Shown in pieces: positions 9,161 to 18,019 of a stretch of 64,000 nucleotides of DNA; the stretch's first letter is position 1; each line of letters begins with the position of its first letter. This DNA comes from Neobacillus rhizosphaerae (GTDB lineage: Bacteria > Bacillota > Bacilli > Bacillales > Cytobacillaceae): positions 59,844 to 123,843 of the forward strand of contig NZ_CALBWS010000010.1 in NCBI RefSeq assembly GCF_937468385.1, given 5' to 3'. Below the pieces are notes generated by a model. The model saw nothing but the letters and a program-made list of their open reading frames with translations. It searched no databases and was not told the origin of the DNA. The position numbers and the translations under genes are program-made.

Positions 9161-9384
9161 TCATTTTCCATGAAATCAATCCTCCCGTTCAGTTAGCCTT
9201 TCTTGTTCTTCGCGGCTATTTCTCTCGTTTCACCGTCAGTTTAAACAATAAATGTCGAGAACCTATGCAGATCTTCCTCTTTTTGTGTGGATATCTTCAA
9301 GAACTTGGTAAATCACGGTATAATTTTCGGTAAGTGGTGTATTCCAGCACTGGAAGCAGAATAAACCGGAAAGAAGTGATTGAA

Positions 9385-10071
9385 ATGGAAGCGAAATTGT
9401 TGCTGGTGGAGGACGAACCGGGCATGCTTGAGGAAATGCACACCTATCTGCAACGTGAAGGGTTTCGGGTGTTGACCGCCTGTACCGGCAAGGAAGCGCT
9501 CACGATTGCCCGGACTGAACGGCCTGATATCGTCGTGCTTGATTGGATGCTCCCCGAGAAAAGCGGCATCGAGGTATGCCGCGAAATAAGGCAAACCTCG
9601 CATTGCGGTATTATTATGGTCACGGCCCGATCGGATGAATCGGATAAAATCGTTGGTCTGGAAATTGGTGCGGATGATTATTTGACGAAGCCGTTCAGCT
9701 TACGCGAGCTCGCTTCGCGTATCCGAGCTTTACTTCGCCGCTTGCGCGGACCTGAAGATATGTCGACATTCTTGGAAAGAGACAACCTGACCATTTCCGA
9801 GGCCAAATGTCAGGTATTCAAGGACGGCCAGGAGATCCAACTGACACCAACGGAATTCAAAATTTTGTACACGTTGGCTGCGCGTCCTGGAATGGTTTTC
9901 AGCCGACTGCAATTATTAAAAACCGCACTCGCGGACGAATATATGGGATACGAAAGAACGATGGATTCCCATATCCGGAATCTTCGCCGCAAACTGGGAG
10001 ACGATCCGTCCAATCCTCGATATATTCAAACGGTATACGGTTTCGGTTACCGATTCGGTGAACAATCATGA
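9385..10071 (+). CDS. OmpR/PhoB-type response regulator
   Basis: A two-component response regulator: an N-terminal receiver with acidic residues ED at about 10-11, phospho-acceptor D53 in VVLDWMLPEKSG, switch Thr in MVTARSDE and Lys in YLTKPFSLREL. A C-terminal winged-helix Trans_reg_C domain (about 130-225) follows, with LTPTEFKILYTLA and VYGFGYRF. The ATG at 9385 is preferred over an upstream in-frame GTG/ATG extension because it begins directly with the receiver strand (MEAKLLLVEDE). It overlaps the next gene by four bases (ATGA). Coding bias is clearly GC-richer than the AT-rich genes after 11.4 kb. No target gene can be named; the neighbouring serine hydrolase and membrane proteins are possible. 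Confidence 0.92.
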   Translation: MEAKLLLVEDEPGMLEEMHTYLQREGFRVLTACTGKEALTIARTERPDIVVLDWMLPEKSGIEVCREIRQTSHCGIIMVTARSDESDKIVGLEIGADDYLTKPFSLRELASRIRALLRRLRGPEDMSTFLERDNLTISEAKCQVFKDGQEIQLTPTEFKILYTLAARPGMVFSRLQLLKTALADEYMGYERTMDSHIRNLRRKLGDDPSNPRYIQTVYGFGYRFGEQS

Positions 10072-11186
10072 CGTTGACGGTGCGCCAAAAAATATTTGTC
10101 TCCATGGGACTGCTCGTTCTTATTATTGGCGGCGCTCATGCAGTAACCAAACAGGCTTACATGGAGTCTTTGTTCGATCAATTTCGTAAGGAAGAAATCG
10201 ATGCATCTTATTTAAACGCACTGCCCTGGGAACAAATCGAGATCTTGAAGACTTACGTTTCAGGTAAGATGCAGAAATTTTGGCTTGGAAATTGGGTGTT
10301 TTTCATAGCAACCGGGCTGCTCTTCAGTTTATGGATTTCGGGGGTGCTGACGATTCCGCTTAGAAAGCTCGTTGCCGCTATTAAACGCGTTGCAGAGGGG
10401 GATCTGGACGTGAACGTTCCTGTCCAATCAAAAGACGAATATGGGAAAGTAATCCAGACATTCAACGATATGACGCTTCGTCTCCGGGAAGCTGAGGATG
10501 GCCGCAGGCGGTTGGTAGCTGATGTCGCTCATGAGCTTCGAACTCCGCTGTCTATCATGCAGCTAAAATTAGAAAATGCTCAACAGACCGGTCAATACGT
10601 TCCTCCGGAAATGCTGCTTAGACTCCATGACGAAGTGATCCGCTTAGGCCTGCTTGTGGAAGATCTTCATGTCTTGTCGTTGGCTGAGGCGGGCCGGTTG
10701 GCATTGGACTGCAAACCGCTCGATCTGTCGGCAAGACTTGAACAAGTCGTTGATGATGTGAAAATGGAGGCTGAGGAGAACGGACTGGAAATGCGCTTCT
10801 ATTCGAACACGAGGCCGGTAACGGTGATGGCCGACGCGAGACGGATCACGCAGGTGTTCATCAATTTGTTGACTAATGCAATCCGGTATACGCCGAAAGG
10901 AGGAAAGATTTCGGTTGTAATTGAAGACAAGGTCCTGGATCGGAATGCAGTCTATACATGTGTCTCAGTGATAGACACCGGCATCGGTATTCCATCCGAA
11001 GAGCTTGCCCACCTATTCGATCGTTTTTATCGCGTGGAAAAGGCCCGTTCGCGGCATACAGGCGGAACGGGGCTCGGATTATCGATCGCTCATCATTTAG
11101 TCAGAGCCCACGGCGGCTTCATCCGTGTCGTGAGTGAGCCTGATCAAGGTACGACATTTACCGTTTATTTACCTTTGGGTAAATGA
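10068..11186 (+). CDS. HAMP-domain sensor histidine kinase (BaeS-like)
   Basis: The partner of the preceding regulator. Two membrane helices (about 9-24 and 71-93) bracket a very short extracytoplasmic loop of about 45 residues. A HAMP domain follows (IPLRKLVAAIKRVAEGDLDV), then a HisKA dimerisation helix with phospho-acceptor H155 in ADVAHELRTPLS. The HATPase domain shows N-box NLLTNAIRYTPKG, G1 DTGIGIP, F-box DRFYR and G2 GGTGLGLSIA. The ATG overlaps the regulator stop, so the two are translated together. The short sensor loop suggests detection of membrane or envelope stress rather than binding of a soluble ligand; this is inference from architecture. Confidence 0.92.
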   Translation: MTLTVRQKIFVSMGLLVLIIGGAHAVTKQAYMESLFDQFRKEEIDASYLNALPWEQIEILKTYVSGKMQKFWLGNWVFFIATGLLFSLWISGVLTIPLRKLVAAIKRVAEGDLDVNVPVQSKDEYGKVIQTFNDMTLRLREAEDGRRRLVADVAHELRTPLSIMQLKLENAQQTGQYVPPEMLLRLHDEVIRLGLLVEDLHVLSLAEAGRLALDCKPLDLSARLEQVVDDVKMEAEENGLEMRFYSNTRPVTVMADARRITQVFINLLTNAIRYTPKGGKISVVIEDKVLDRNAVYTCVSVIDTGIGIPSEELAHLFDRFYRVEKARSRHTGGTGLGLSIAHHLVRAHGGFIRVVSEPDQGTTFTVYLPLGK

Positions 11187-11262
11187 TATTAACAAAGGCT
11201 CTTATCTAAAATATTGTTGCTTCAAATATGTGTTTTTAAATGAGCATTTTGCATTAATCTGA

Positions 11263-11349
11263 GCCCTTGAGTCTGTAAATCAAATTTGTGAGATTACAAA
11301 AGTGTCTAGAGCTTCGCTTTATAGAAAATTGGCACAAGAGAATAAGTAA
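11263..11349 (+). pseudogene. Relic of a serine resolvase/invertase C-terminus (helix-turn-helix)
   Basis: A start-less frame between two stops reads VNQICEITKVSRASLYRKLA followed by QENK and TAA. This matches the C-terminal HTH_7 DNA-binding tail of Tn3-type resolvases and related serine recombinases (-I-EI--ITGVSRATLYRYL-). The catalytic domain is absent. It lies just after the last GC-rich gene and pairs with the transposase relic at 5083-5304, which supports acquisition of the intervening DNA on a transposon. Confidence 0.6.
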
Positions 11350-11455
11350 CCTTTATTCGTTTGCCAAGTTTTTAAGAACCATAAATATTTTGAGTTATAT
11401 AACCCACTCAGTTTAAACTAGTAATGTGTGAATCCAATAAAAAGGTGTAGATAAA

Positions 11456-12148
11456 ATGAGGCAGCAAATAAAGATCTTAGTAGTTGAAGATGATAATGAT
11501 ATAAATCTATTATTATGTAACATCATAAGAAATAGTGGTTATATTCCTCAATCTGCTTTTTCTGGAACTGAAGCAATGATCTATTTGGAAAAGCAAAAGT
11601 GGGATATGGTACTGCTCGATCTAATGCTTCCCGGAATGACTGGAGAAAAGATTCTTGCAAAAATAAGTGAGCAAAGTCCTGTTCCTGTTATGATTATTTC
11701 AGCAAAGGTGGAGCAACAGACGAAAATTGATGCTTTACGAACAGGTGCAGATGATTATATAACCAAACCTTTTGATATTGAAGAGGTTTCTGCCAGAATT
11801 GATTCCCTACTACGTAGATACAGGCTCACGAGTCAGCCTTCAAATACCAAAGAGTTTCGTCATAAAGATATTTGTGTTGATACAGATTCAAAAACAGTAA
11901 GTGTAAATGGAACAGAACTAATTTTTACAGCAAGGGAATACGCCATTTTGGTTGTTCTTATATCTTCTCCTAAAAAGGTCTTTACGAAAGCTAACTTGTT
12001 TGAAAGTGTATGGAATGAAGATTTTCATGGGGATGACAATACGATAAATGTTCACATGAGTAATATCAGAAGCAAACTATCCAATGCTAATCCAAACGAA
12101 GAGTATATAGAAACGATCTGGGGGATGGGATATCGATTAAAAACTTAA
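11456..12148 (+). CDS. OmpR-family response regulator of an ABC-transporter stress module
   Basis: A 230-residue regulator: receiver with EDD at 11-13, phospho-acceptor D55 in VLLDLMLPGMTG, MIISAK and YITKPFDIEE, then a winged-helix effector (about 130-228) ending IWGMGYRLKT. It is the first gene of a four-gene set with an ABC ATPase, a permease and a short histidine kinase, the arrangement seen for lantibiotic immunity (Spa/Nis-type) and bacitracin resistance (Bcr/Bce-type) modules. Four spaced pentanucleotides beginning at its own stop codon are a probable binding site for this protein upstream of the ABC genes. No good Shine-Dalgarno is obvious before the ATG (AAAAAGGTGTAGATAAA), only AAGGTG. 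Confidence 0.9.
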   Translation: MRQQIKILVVEDDNDINLLLCNIIRNSGYIPQSAFSGTEAMIYLEKQKWDMVLLDLMLPGMTGEKILAKISEQSPVPVMIISAKVEQQTKIDALRTGADDYITKPFDIEEVSARIDSLLRRYRLTSQPSNTKEFRHKDICVDTDSKTVSVNGTELIFTAREYAILVVLISSPKKVFTKANLFESVWNEDFHGDDNTINVHMSNIRSKLSNANPNEEYIETIWGMGYRLKT

Positions 12149-12199
12149 GGTTCTCTTAAGAATTATCTTAAGCCTTTCTTATGTTTTCCTTTCTATACT
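12145..12199 (+). promoter_or_regulatory. Probable activator-dependent promoter: four spaced TTAAG/TTATG boxes and a -10
   Basis: TTAAG at 12145, 12156 and 12168 and TTATG at 12179 repeat every 11-12 bases, the first containing the TAA stop of the regulator gene. A -10-like TATACT lies at 12194-12199 and no consensus -35 is present at the right distance. Direct pentanucleotide repeats with 6-7 base spacers next to the -35 region are the architecture known for SpaR-type boxes, so binding by the 11456-12148 regulator is a reasonable inference. Confidence 0.55.
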
Positions 12200-12228
12200 A
12201 AAAGTATTATATGAGGGAGGTAAAATAA

Positions 12229-13152
12229 ATGGGCGATTATGTTTTAAGAACAAGTAGTTTATCAAAGCAATATAAAGATCAATTGGCTCTAAATAATGTG
12301 GATCTTTCTATAAAAAAAGGCTCTATTTATGGATTTATTGGGCAAAACGGTGCGGGTAAATCAACATTAATTAGGGTAGTAACAGGTCTTGCTTTACCGA
12401 CTAAAGGGAAGCTCGAATTATTTGGTCACAGCACTGAACAAGAACTTATTCAGGCTAGAAAGCGAATTGGGTCGATTATTGAGGGTCCTGCACTGTATCC
12501 CCATATGAGTGCAGCTGAAAATTTAGAAGCACACAGGCTTTTAAAGGGTATCCCTGGGAAAAAATGCATTGAAAAAACACTTTCTCTTGTTGGGCTCCAG
12601 AATACAGGAAAAAAGAAGGCAAAAAATTTTTCCTTAGGGATGAAACAACGGCTTGGTCTTGGTATTGCACTACTAGGAGATCCTGAATTCTTAATTCTCG
12701 ATGAGCCGATCAATGGGCTCGATCCAATGGGTGTAGTTGAAATTAGAGAGTTATTGAAGAAAATGAATCATGAATATGGAATTACCATTTTAATCTCGAG
12801 TCATATTTTAAGTGAACTCTATTTACTGGCTACCCACTACGGAATTATTCATAAAGGGGAATTGTTAGAGCAATTAACTGTAAATGAACTGAATGAGAAA
12901 TGCCAACAGTACATCCACGTTAAAGTGGATAAACCGGATAAAGCCACAGCCATTATTGAAACTCAGCTCGGTACTACTCATTATGAAGTTTTGCCTGACG
13001 GAACAATAAAGCTTTTTAGGTATCTTGATGCTCCGGGTAAAGTTTCCAAAACACTATCGAATGAGGGATTGATTATCGAACAATTCATGCCGATGGGGGA
13101 AAACTTGGAAACGTATTTTACCAATCGTATCGGGGGTGGTAAACATGAGTAG
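12229..13152 (+). CDS. ABC transporter ATP-binding protein (BcrA/lantibiotic-immunity type)
   Basis: A single ABC ATPase domain: Walker A GQNGAGKST at residues 38-46, signature FSLGMKQRLGL, Walker B FLILDEPINGLDP and the switch His in ILISSHILSEL. The C-terminal ~85 residues form the accessory domain typical of BcrA/NatA-type exporters. It should power the permease encoded next, exporting or dislodging a membrane-active peptide from the cytoplasmic side. The start has a strong site (GAGGGAGGTAAAATAA). Its 3' end overlaps the permease start by eight bases, indicating coupled translation. Confidence 0.93.
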   Translation: MGDYVLRTSSLSKQYKDQLALNNVDLSIKKGSIYGFIGQNGAGKSTLIRVVTGLALPTKGKLELFGHSTEQELIQARKRIGSIIEGPALYPHMSAAENLEAHRLLKGIPGKKCIEKTLSLVGLQNTGKKKAKNFSLGMKQRLGLGIALLGDPEFLILDEPINGLDPMGVVEIRELLKKMNHEYGITILISSHILSELYLLATHYGIIHKGELLEQLTVNELNEKCQQYIHVKVDKPDKATAIIETQLGTTHYEVLPDGTIKLFRYLDAPGKVSKTLSNEGLIIEQFMPMGENLETYFTNRIGGGKHE

Positions 13153-13894
13153 CTTAGTGAAGTCAGAGTTATTTAAATTGAGAAAAGATCGAATTTTTTG
13201 GACATTGGTCATTGTATTAATTGTGGCAGCTGTGTCTTATCCCCTACTGGTTTTTTTCGTATTGAAGGTTCAATCCGTTTCTGTAAAAGAGTTATACGCA
13301 TCAGTGGCTCTGGAAGGAGTAAATAGTTATATTGTTAAGTTTGTACCTTGTATTCTTGCAGGTTTCTTTATTTCTAGCGAATATTCCATCGGTACAATGA
13401 AAAGTATTGGTGCCTCTGGTAATAGCAGAATCCGTATTTATTTTGCTAAATTAATGGTTTTTTCATTTGGTGCTGTTATTATTTCATTAACATTTCCTAT
13501 TGTCATGGCGGCGGTTGGAACCATTTTTTATGGTTTCAATGATATGCCTGGACTAGACTATATTGTTCAGACTGTCGGTTTAACCATCCTTTATGCATTA
13601 GCATTTGCATCGATTATGGCTTTAGCTGCCATCATACTCACAGATAGTGGCAAGACGATTGGTTTTTTAATCCTATTTTTTTCTCTTTTTGATACTATCT
13701 TATACACTTTAAGTCAAAGATTTACTTTAATTGAAACAATCTATAATTATTCTGCATTTAGGCTATTTTTAGACATTAGCAAATTTAACTTAGGTAATGG
13801 AGCACTTCTTAAATTATTGCTCGTACCAATAATAACCTTTATTATTTTTGGACTTATAGGCAGTTTCGTGTTTCAGAGAAAGGAAATTCAGTAA
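13145..13894 (+). CDS. ABC-2-type permease subunit of the peptide-resistance transporter
   Basis: About 249 residues with six predicted membrane segments, starting with a short cytoplasmic LVKSELFKLRKDRIFW, the usual opening of ABC-2/lantibiotic-immunity permeases (EpiG/NisE/BcrB-like). ATG 13145 is chosen over an upstream in-frame GTG at 13136 because GGGGGTGG stands at a proper distance before it. It forms the membrane channel partner of the preceding ATPase. Only one permease gene is present, so a homodimer is expected. Confidence 0.85.
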   Translation: MSSLVKSELFKLRKDRIFWTLVIVLIVAAVSYPLLVFFVLKVQSVSVKELYASVALEGVNSYIVKFVPCILAGFFISSEYSIGTMKSIGASGNSRIRIYFAKLMVFSFGAVIISLTFPIVMAAVGTIFYGFNDMPGLDYIVQTVGLTILYALAFASIMALAAIILTDSGKTIGFLILFFSLFDTILYTLSQRFTLIETIYNYSAFRLFLDISKFNLGNGALLKLLLVPIITFIIFGLIGSFVFQRKEIQ

Positions 13895-13914
13895 TAAGAG
13901 AGTGGGTGAGAATC

Positions 13915-14811
13915 ATGGTATATATTGCTTTAATTTCTATAGTGGTAGCTGTATTTTTTCTCACTCGCTTTTATTTGTTAAAAAAAGAAATAAAAAGAGC
14001 AACTAAGCAATTAAACGAGTTAAACAGCAAAAAGACCGAAAAGAAAATCGATATTGCTTATTTTGACAAAGATTTCGAAAAGCTTGCTCGTGAAATCAAT
14101 GATCAAATTGATTTCACTTTACAGGCATACGCAGAAAAACGGCGTAAAGAAAACGAATTGAAACAAGCTGTTGCCAATATATCACATGATATTCGTACAC
14201 CGATGACCTCTATTTTAGGGTATATTCAATTTTTAGAATCGGACGAGTTATCTTCAGAGAAAAGAACAGAATATATTACCATAATTAAAAGTGGAGCACT
14301 AAGATTAAAGGTTTTATTAGAAGATTTTTTTGAATTATCTCTAATAGAATCTGAAGATTATCCTTTAAAGATGGAAAAGATCAAATTGCACCATTTGCTT
14401 TTAGAAGTTTTGGTAGTTTTTTATGAACAATTTAATCAACAAAACCTTGAGCCGGTCCTTCATATTCCAGAAGAAGAGATAAGTATCATAGCTGACCCAT
14501 CTGCAGTAAAACGAGTGATTGAAAACTTAGTACTCAATGCAATTAAACATTCAAGTGGAAATGTAACAATTCGCCTTGAAAAATTGCACTCCTCCATAAA
14601 ACTGATCATCAGCAATGAGGTTAGTCAGTTAAGTGAAAATGATATTATTTTTCTTTTTGATCGATTTTATAAAGCAGACAAAACAAGATCTGAAAAAGGT
14701 ACAGGGTTGGGATTATCGATTGCTAAAAGCCTTATGTTAAAAATGCATGGCAAACTCACTGCTGAATTAAAAGATAATGAGTTATCCATGATCTGTGAAT
14801 GGGAAAAGTAG
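13915..14811 (+). CDS. Short sensor histidine kinase of the same module
   Basis: About 298 residues: one N-terminal membrane helix (MVYIALISIVVAVFFLTRFY), a coiled cytoplasmic linker, HisKA with H91 in NISHDIRTPMTS, and an HATPase domain (NLVLNAIKHSSG, FDRFYKADKTR, GTGLGLSIAKS). There is almost no extracellular sensor region, as in kinases that sense flux through a partner ABC transporter. The start ATG 13915 follows GGGTGAG; an in-frame GTG at 13906 overlaps that site and is less likely. It comes last in the regulator-ATPase-permease-kinase operon, an order unlike the usual adjacent regulator-kinase pair. Confidence 0.88.
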   Translation: MVYIALISIVVAVFFLTRFYLLKKEIKRATKQLNELNSKKTEKKIDIAYFDKDFEKLAREINDQIDFTLQAYAEKRRKENELKQAVANISHDIRTPMTSILGYIQFLESDELSSEKRTEYITIIKSGALRLKVLLEDFFELSLIESEDYPLKMEKIKLHHLLLEVLVVFYEQFNQQNLEPVLHIPEEEISIIADPSAVKRVIENLVLNAIKHSSGNVTIRLEKLHSSIKLIISNEVSQLSENDIIFLFDRFYKADKTRSEKGTGLGLSIAKSLMLKMHGKLTAELKDNELSMICEWEK

Positions 14812-14941
14812 TTCTTTTCTTGTACTATAGAACTCAATCCAGCTGAAAACCTAAAGACATAAAAAAAAGCTGTATTTTGATTTTTCCATATTAGATATAC
14901 CGAAGATGGATGGAATCATTGAAACAAATGCACTACCTTTC

Positions 14942-15571
14942 CTAATATTTATGACTTTGCCATGGATAGAATGATAAATTTAGTAATAGCCATTGAAATA
15001 TGGTTAGAATGACCCCAATTTGATCAAATATCTTGTCATGATCCAAAAATCTAAGAAGTATTAATTGAAGTGGAAAAAGGCAGAAAAATAATATCAATAG
15101 ATTACGGTTTAATCTCTTCCATGTGGGTGAGGGAAGGGAAGATGCTGACCTCAAATTACGAATAATCCATAAGCAAACAAGTACCAAAAAGAGTACATCG
15201 AAGGGAAAAATGATTTTTTTTAAGGAAAAATCAACTCCAAGGGTATCCCCTTTAAAATGGATGGTTTCTGTAGAGAAGAACCAAGAACCTGACTCAATGA
15301 CTAAAAGTATAAACCATGTTAGCAATAGCCAATGAAATGGTTTGCGAGCTCCTCTCCACCCCAAAAAAACTACCGAGGTTAGTAAGGAACCTAGAATCAA
15401 TAACAGCCAATACTGTCCGCCTATTCCAGTTCCACCTATTCCCATCCATCCTGACCACGAATAAGATGGTCCATCGAATAAGCCTCTTATTATAGGCAAC
15501 CAGTATGTTAACCCGCTAAGCATAACATAAAGAAGAATAAGACGTATTAGCCTATCTGGTTTCCATTCCAT
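14942..15571 (-). CDS. Hypothetical membrane protein, about six helices
   Basis: A 209-residue protein with about six hydrophobic segments (LILLYVMLSGLTYWLPII; YWLLLILGSLLTSVVFLGW; WLLLTWFILLVIESGSWFF; DVLFLVLVCLWII; NLLILFFCLFPLQLILL; ILTIFQWLLLNLSF). No family is recognised. AGGAGTG stands before the ATG at 15571. It is convergent with the kinase operon to its left, so it is probably an independent transcript. Confidence 0.65.
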   Translation of the reverse strand: MEWKPDRLIRLILLYVMLSGLTYWLPIIRGLFDGPSYSWSGWMGIGGTGIGGQYWLLLILGSLLTSVVFLGWRGARKPFHWLLLTWFILLVIESGSWFFSTETIHFKGDTLGVDFSLKKIIFPFDVLFLVLVCLWIIRNLRSASSLPSPTWKRLNRNLLILFFCLFPLQLILLRFLDHDKIFDQIGVILTIFQWLLLNLSFYPWQSHKY

Positions 15572-15618
15572 AACGAAATCACTCCTATTTCGTGTTTTCT
15601 AATAATAAGTTAGTACAC

Positions 15619-15809
15619 TTAACAAAAGACACTTGGATATTGAATAACTCCCTCAACCTTATAGAGAGCATTTTCATGTAACTCCATTGCCATTGCTAGA
15701 TGGTCATCCGAATCGTGTGGACACACCTGGGTAGCAGGATTGTCGTTCAAAACGATGGTAACGTGGTAATATACCGGCCTGATGGAAGATCAGTCTGGGC
15801 AACGAATTC
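15619..15809 (-). pseudogene. Unrecognised degraded gene fragment within the 15572-16004 gap
   Basis: On the minus strand EFVAQTDLPSGR is followed, after a one-base frame change near 15770, by PVYYHVTIVLNDNPATQVC and then HDSDDHLAMAMELHENALYK up to a TAA at 15619. The two halves read naturally as one protein, so I infer a frameshifted remnant. No start codon is present and the family is unknown. The rest of this 430-base gap shows only AT-rich sequence. Confidence 0.4.
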
Positions 15810-16004
15810 CTTTCAAAGGTAAAGGGGGATATTTTCCATATTTAAAGTGGGTTTACCTGTAAATAACTTATGAGTATCTTTCTTAAATAAGTCCAAATAT
15901 CAATATACCTCTTATGGAATTTTTTGATAGTATTAGAATAACATCTACTAACATACTAATTTCTGAAATAGGAATAATATTTCAAATATGGAGGAGATGG
16001 GGAT

Positions 16005-16352
16005 ATGAACTTCGAGATGCAAAAGGCAAATATGCTGGCTGAACATATACATGACTTTATTGATTATGTTCGAAAAAATAATAAAACAATAAACAGTCTT
16101 TATGCCAACAAAGATCAAATTTATCAAATAAAGCTTTGGATCGAGGAATATAAGTTTCATATCATTGCAGATGAACTCCTTAGAATTAATCAATATTCCT
16201 GGGATGAAAAGTACACGTATTATCTAGTTGAACAATTTAAAAAGGGAATCAGTATAATCGATGAATACGTAACCAATCACTACGACGACCTATTCCTATT
16301 TACAGCTAGACTATACACATTAAAGAATCTCATTCAATTACTAGAAAATTAA
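16005..16352 (+). CDS. Hypothetical helical protein
   Basis: A 115-residue soluble, mostly helical protein rich in Tyr, Ile and charged residues (for example NKTINSLYANKDQIYQIKLW). The start has an excellent ribosome binding site (GGAGGAGATGGGGATATG). I recognise no domain and there is no signal peptide or membrane helix. It stands alone between a decayed fragment and an MFS gene. Confidence 0.65.
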   Translation: MNFEMQKANMLAEHIHDFIDYVRKNNKTINSLYANKDQIYQIKLWIEEYKFHIIADELLRINQYSWDEKYTYYLVEQFKKGISIIDEYVTNHYDDLFLFTARLYTLKNLIQLLEN

Positions 16353-16534
16353 GGGACTAGAGATCATTCTTTGCTATGATTAATAATAGTAGATAGTCAT
16401 CTTAAATTGAGTAAGGTTTTTTCAACACAAAAGATGATCAAAGAAAAAATAAATCAATAATAATATTATGTAAACAAAAAACTAGTTATTAGTTTTTTGA
16501 AGATAATGGTTTAAAAAGAAAGGCGGACTGAAGG

Positions 16535-17845
16535 ATGTCCCAGTACTCAGATGATTCCAAAGCTTTGGGAAGTCAACCAGATTGGCTCCAAAGTTACATA
16601 GATTCTCCAGAAAAACAAAAACATTTATATAAACGTTCATTGATGATTGTTGTCATCTCACAAATTTTTGGTGGTGCAGGACTTGCAGCGGGAATTTCAG
16701 TTGGTGCCTTAATTGCACAAGATATGCTTGGGACAGACCAATTTGCTGGAGTTCCTACAGCATTGTTTACCTTGGGGTCAGCTCTGGCCGCGTATCTTAT
16801 AGGGCGGGTATCGCAACATTTTGGTCGACGATTAGGATTAGCAGCAGGATTTTTGACAGGTGGTATTGGTGCTATCGGAGTTGTCTTTGCAGCATTAATG
16901 AATAATATTCTATTCCTTTTTGCCTCTCTATTTATCTATGGCGCCGGAACAGCAACAAATCTGCAAGCACGCTATGCAGGGACCGACATGGCCACTACGA
17001 AGCAGAGGGCAACAGCCATTAGTTTTGCAATGGTTTCGACCACAGTTGGTGCTGTTGCAGGTCCAAACCTGATTGAGGTTATGGGAAGATTTGCTACGTC
17101 AATCGGTGTCCCTGCTTTAGCTGGTCCTTTCATTTTGGCTGCGACAGCCTTTATTCTTGCTGGTTTGGTGCTATTAGTTTTCCTTCGTCCTGATCCTCTT
17201 GTAGTAGCTGACGCTATTGCGGCAGTAAAAAGAAAGGAAGAGGAACATGTTTCGATTGGGAATTCAACTGGAATGGAACGGTTAGATCGACGTGGGATTG
17301 TAGTGGGATCAACACTTATGATTTTAACACAGCTGGTCATGGTTGGCATAATGACGATGACACCTGTCCACATGAGGCATCATGGACATGGTTTGAGTGA
17401 AGTTGGTATGATCATTAGTATTCATGTGGCCTTCATGTTCCTGCCATCCTTCGTCACAGGTATTCTGGTTGATAAGATTGGTAGAATGAAAATGGCAATC
17501 GCTTCTTGTGCTACTCTACTAGCAGCCGGGGTTTTTGCTGCTATCGCTCCTGCTGATTCCATGCTACTCCTCATCATCGCCCTCGCTTTGCTTGGGCTGG
17601 GGTGGAACATCGGTCTGATTTGCGGAACAGCCCTCATCGTAGATGCAACCCAACCTTCAATGCGGGCAAAAACACAAGGAACAGTAGATGTTTTGATCGC
17701 ATTAGCAGGTGCTGCTGGGGGAGCACTTTCGGGGATGGTTGTTGCTCATACAAGTTATGCAACACTCTCATTAATTGGATGTACGCTTGCACTATTACTT
17801 ATCCCAGTTGTTGTCTGGTCTCATCAAAAATCGAGTCAAGTCTGA
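16535..17845 (+). CDS. MFS transporter (drug-efflux-like, 12 helices)
   Basis: A 436-residue major facilitator with about 12 membrane segments. The inter-helix 2-3 motif A reads GRVSQHFGRRLGLAAG, and the second half has the matching GILVDKIGRMKMAIA. An N-terminal cytoplasmic tail of about 35 residues precedes the first helix. Gly/Ala-rich helices and the lack of a fused binding domain suit proton-coupled efflux of small molecules; the substrate cannot be told. A good AAAGGCGG site precedes the ATG. No regulator gene is adjacent. Confidence 0.88.
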   Translation: MSQYSDDSKALGSQPDWLQSYIDSPEKQKHLYKRSLMIVVISQIFGGAGLAAGISVGALIAQDMLGTDQFAGVPTALFTLGSALAAYLIGRVSQHFGRRLGLAAGFLTGGIGAIGVVFAALMNNILFLFASLFIYGAGTATNLQARYAGTDMATTKQRATAISFAMVSTTVGAVAGPNLIEVMGRFATSIGVPALAGPFILAATAFILAGLVLLVFLRPDPLVVADAIAAVKRKEEEHVSIGNSTGMERLDRRGIVVGSTLMILTQLVMVGIMTMTPVHMRHHGHGLSEVGMIISIHVAFMFLPSFVTGILVDKIGRMKMAIASCATLLAAGVFAAIAPADSMLLLIIALALLGLGWNIGLICGTALIVDATQPSMRAKTQGTVDVLIALAGAAGGALSGMVVAHTSYATLSLIGCTLALLLIPVVVWSHQKSSQV

Positions 17846-17854
17846 AAGGAGAGA

Positions 17855-17879
17855 TTCATCGTATCGTGAATACGATGAA
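17855..17879 (+). other. Perfect 10-bp hairpin just after the MFS gene
   Basis: TTCATCGTAT and ATACGATGAA form a perfect stem around a 5-base loop, 10 bases after the MFS stop. There is no T run, so it is more likely an mRNA 3'-end stabiliser or a repeat than an intrinsic terminator. Confidence 0.4.
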
Positions 17880-18019
17880 ATGCGAATATGAACATGATCC
17901 TGGTTATTAGATGTAAGAGCTATGGATTATTTTGTTGGTTTGTGCCATGATTTTATGAAGGATTGCATTAATAAATATAGGTTTTTAAAAGGATTCTATT
18001 AAAAGGAGGAGATACAAAT

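Noticed and set aside
16972..17637. Minus-strand open frames opposite the MFS gene
   Set aside because: The MFS frame has 12 helices and motif A; the opposite frames are Ser/Thr/Ile-rich shadows of membrane-protein codons.
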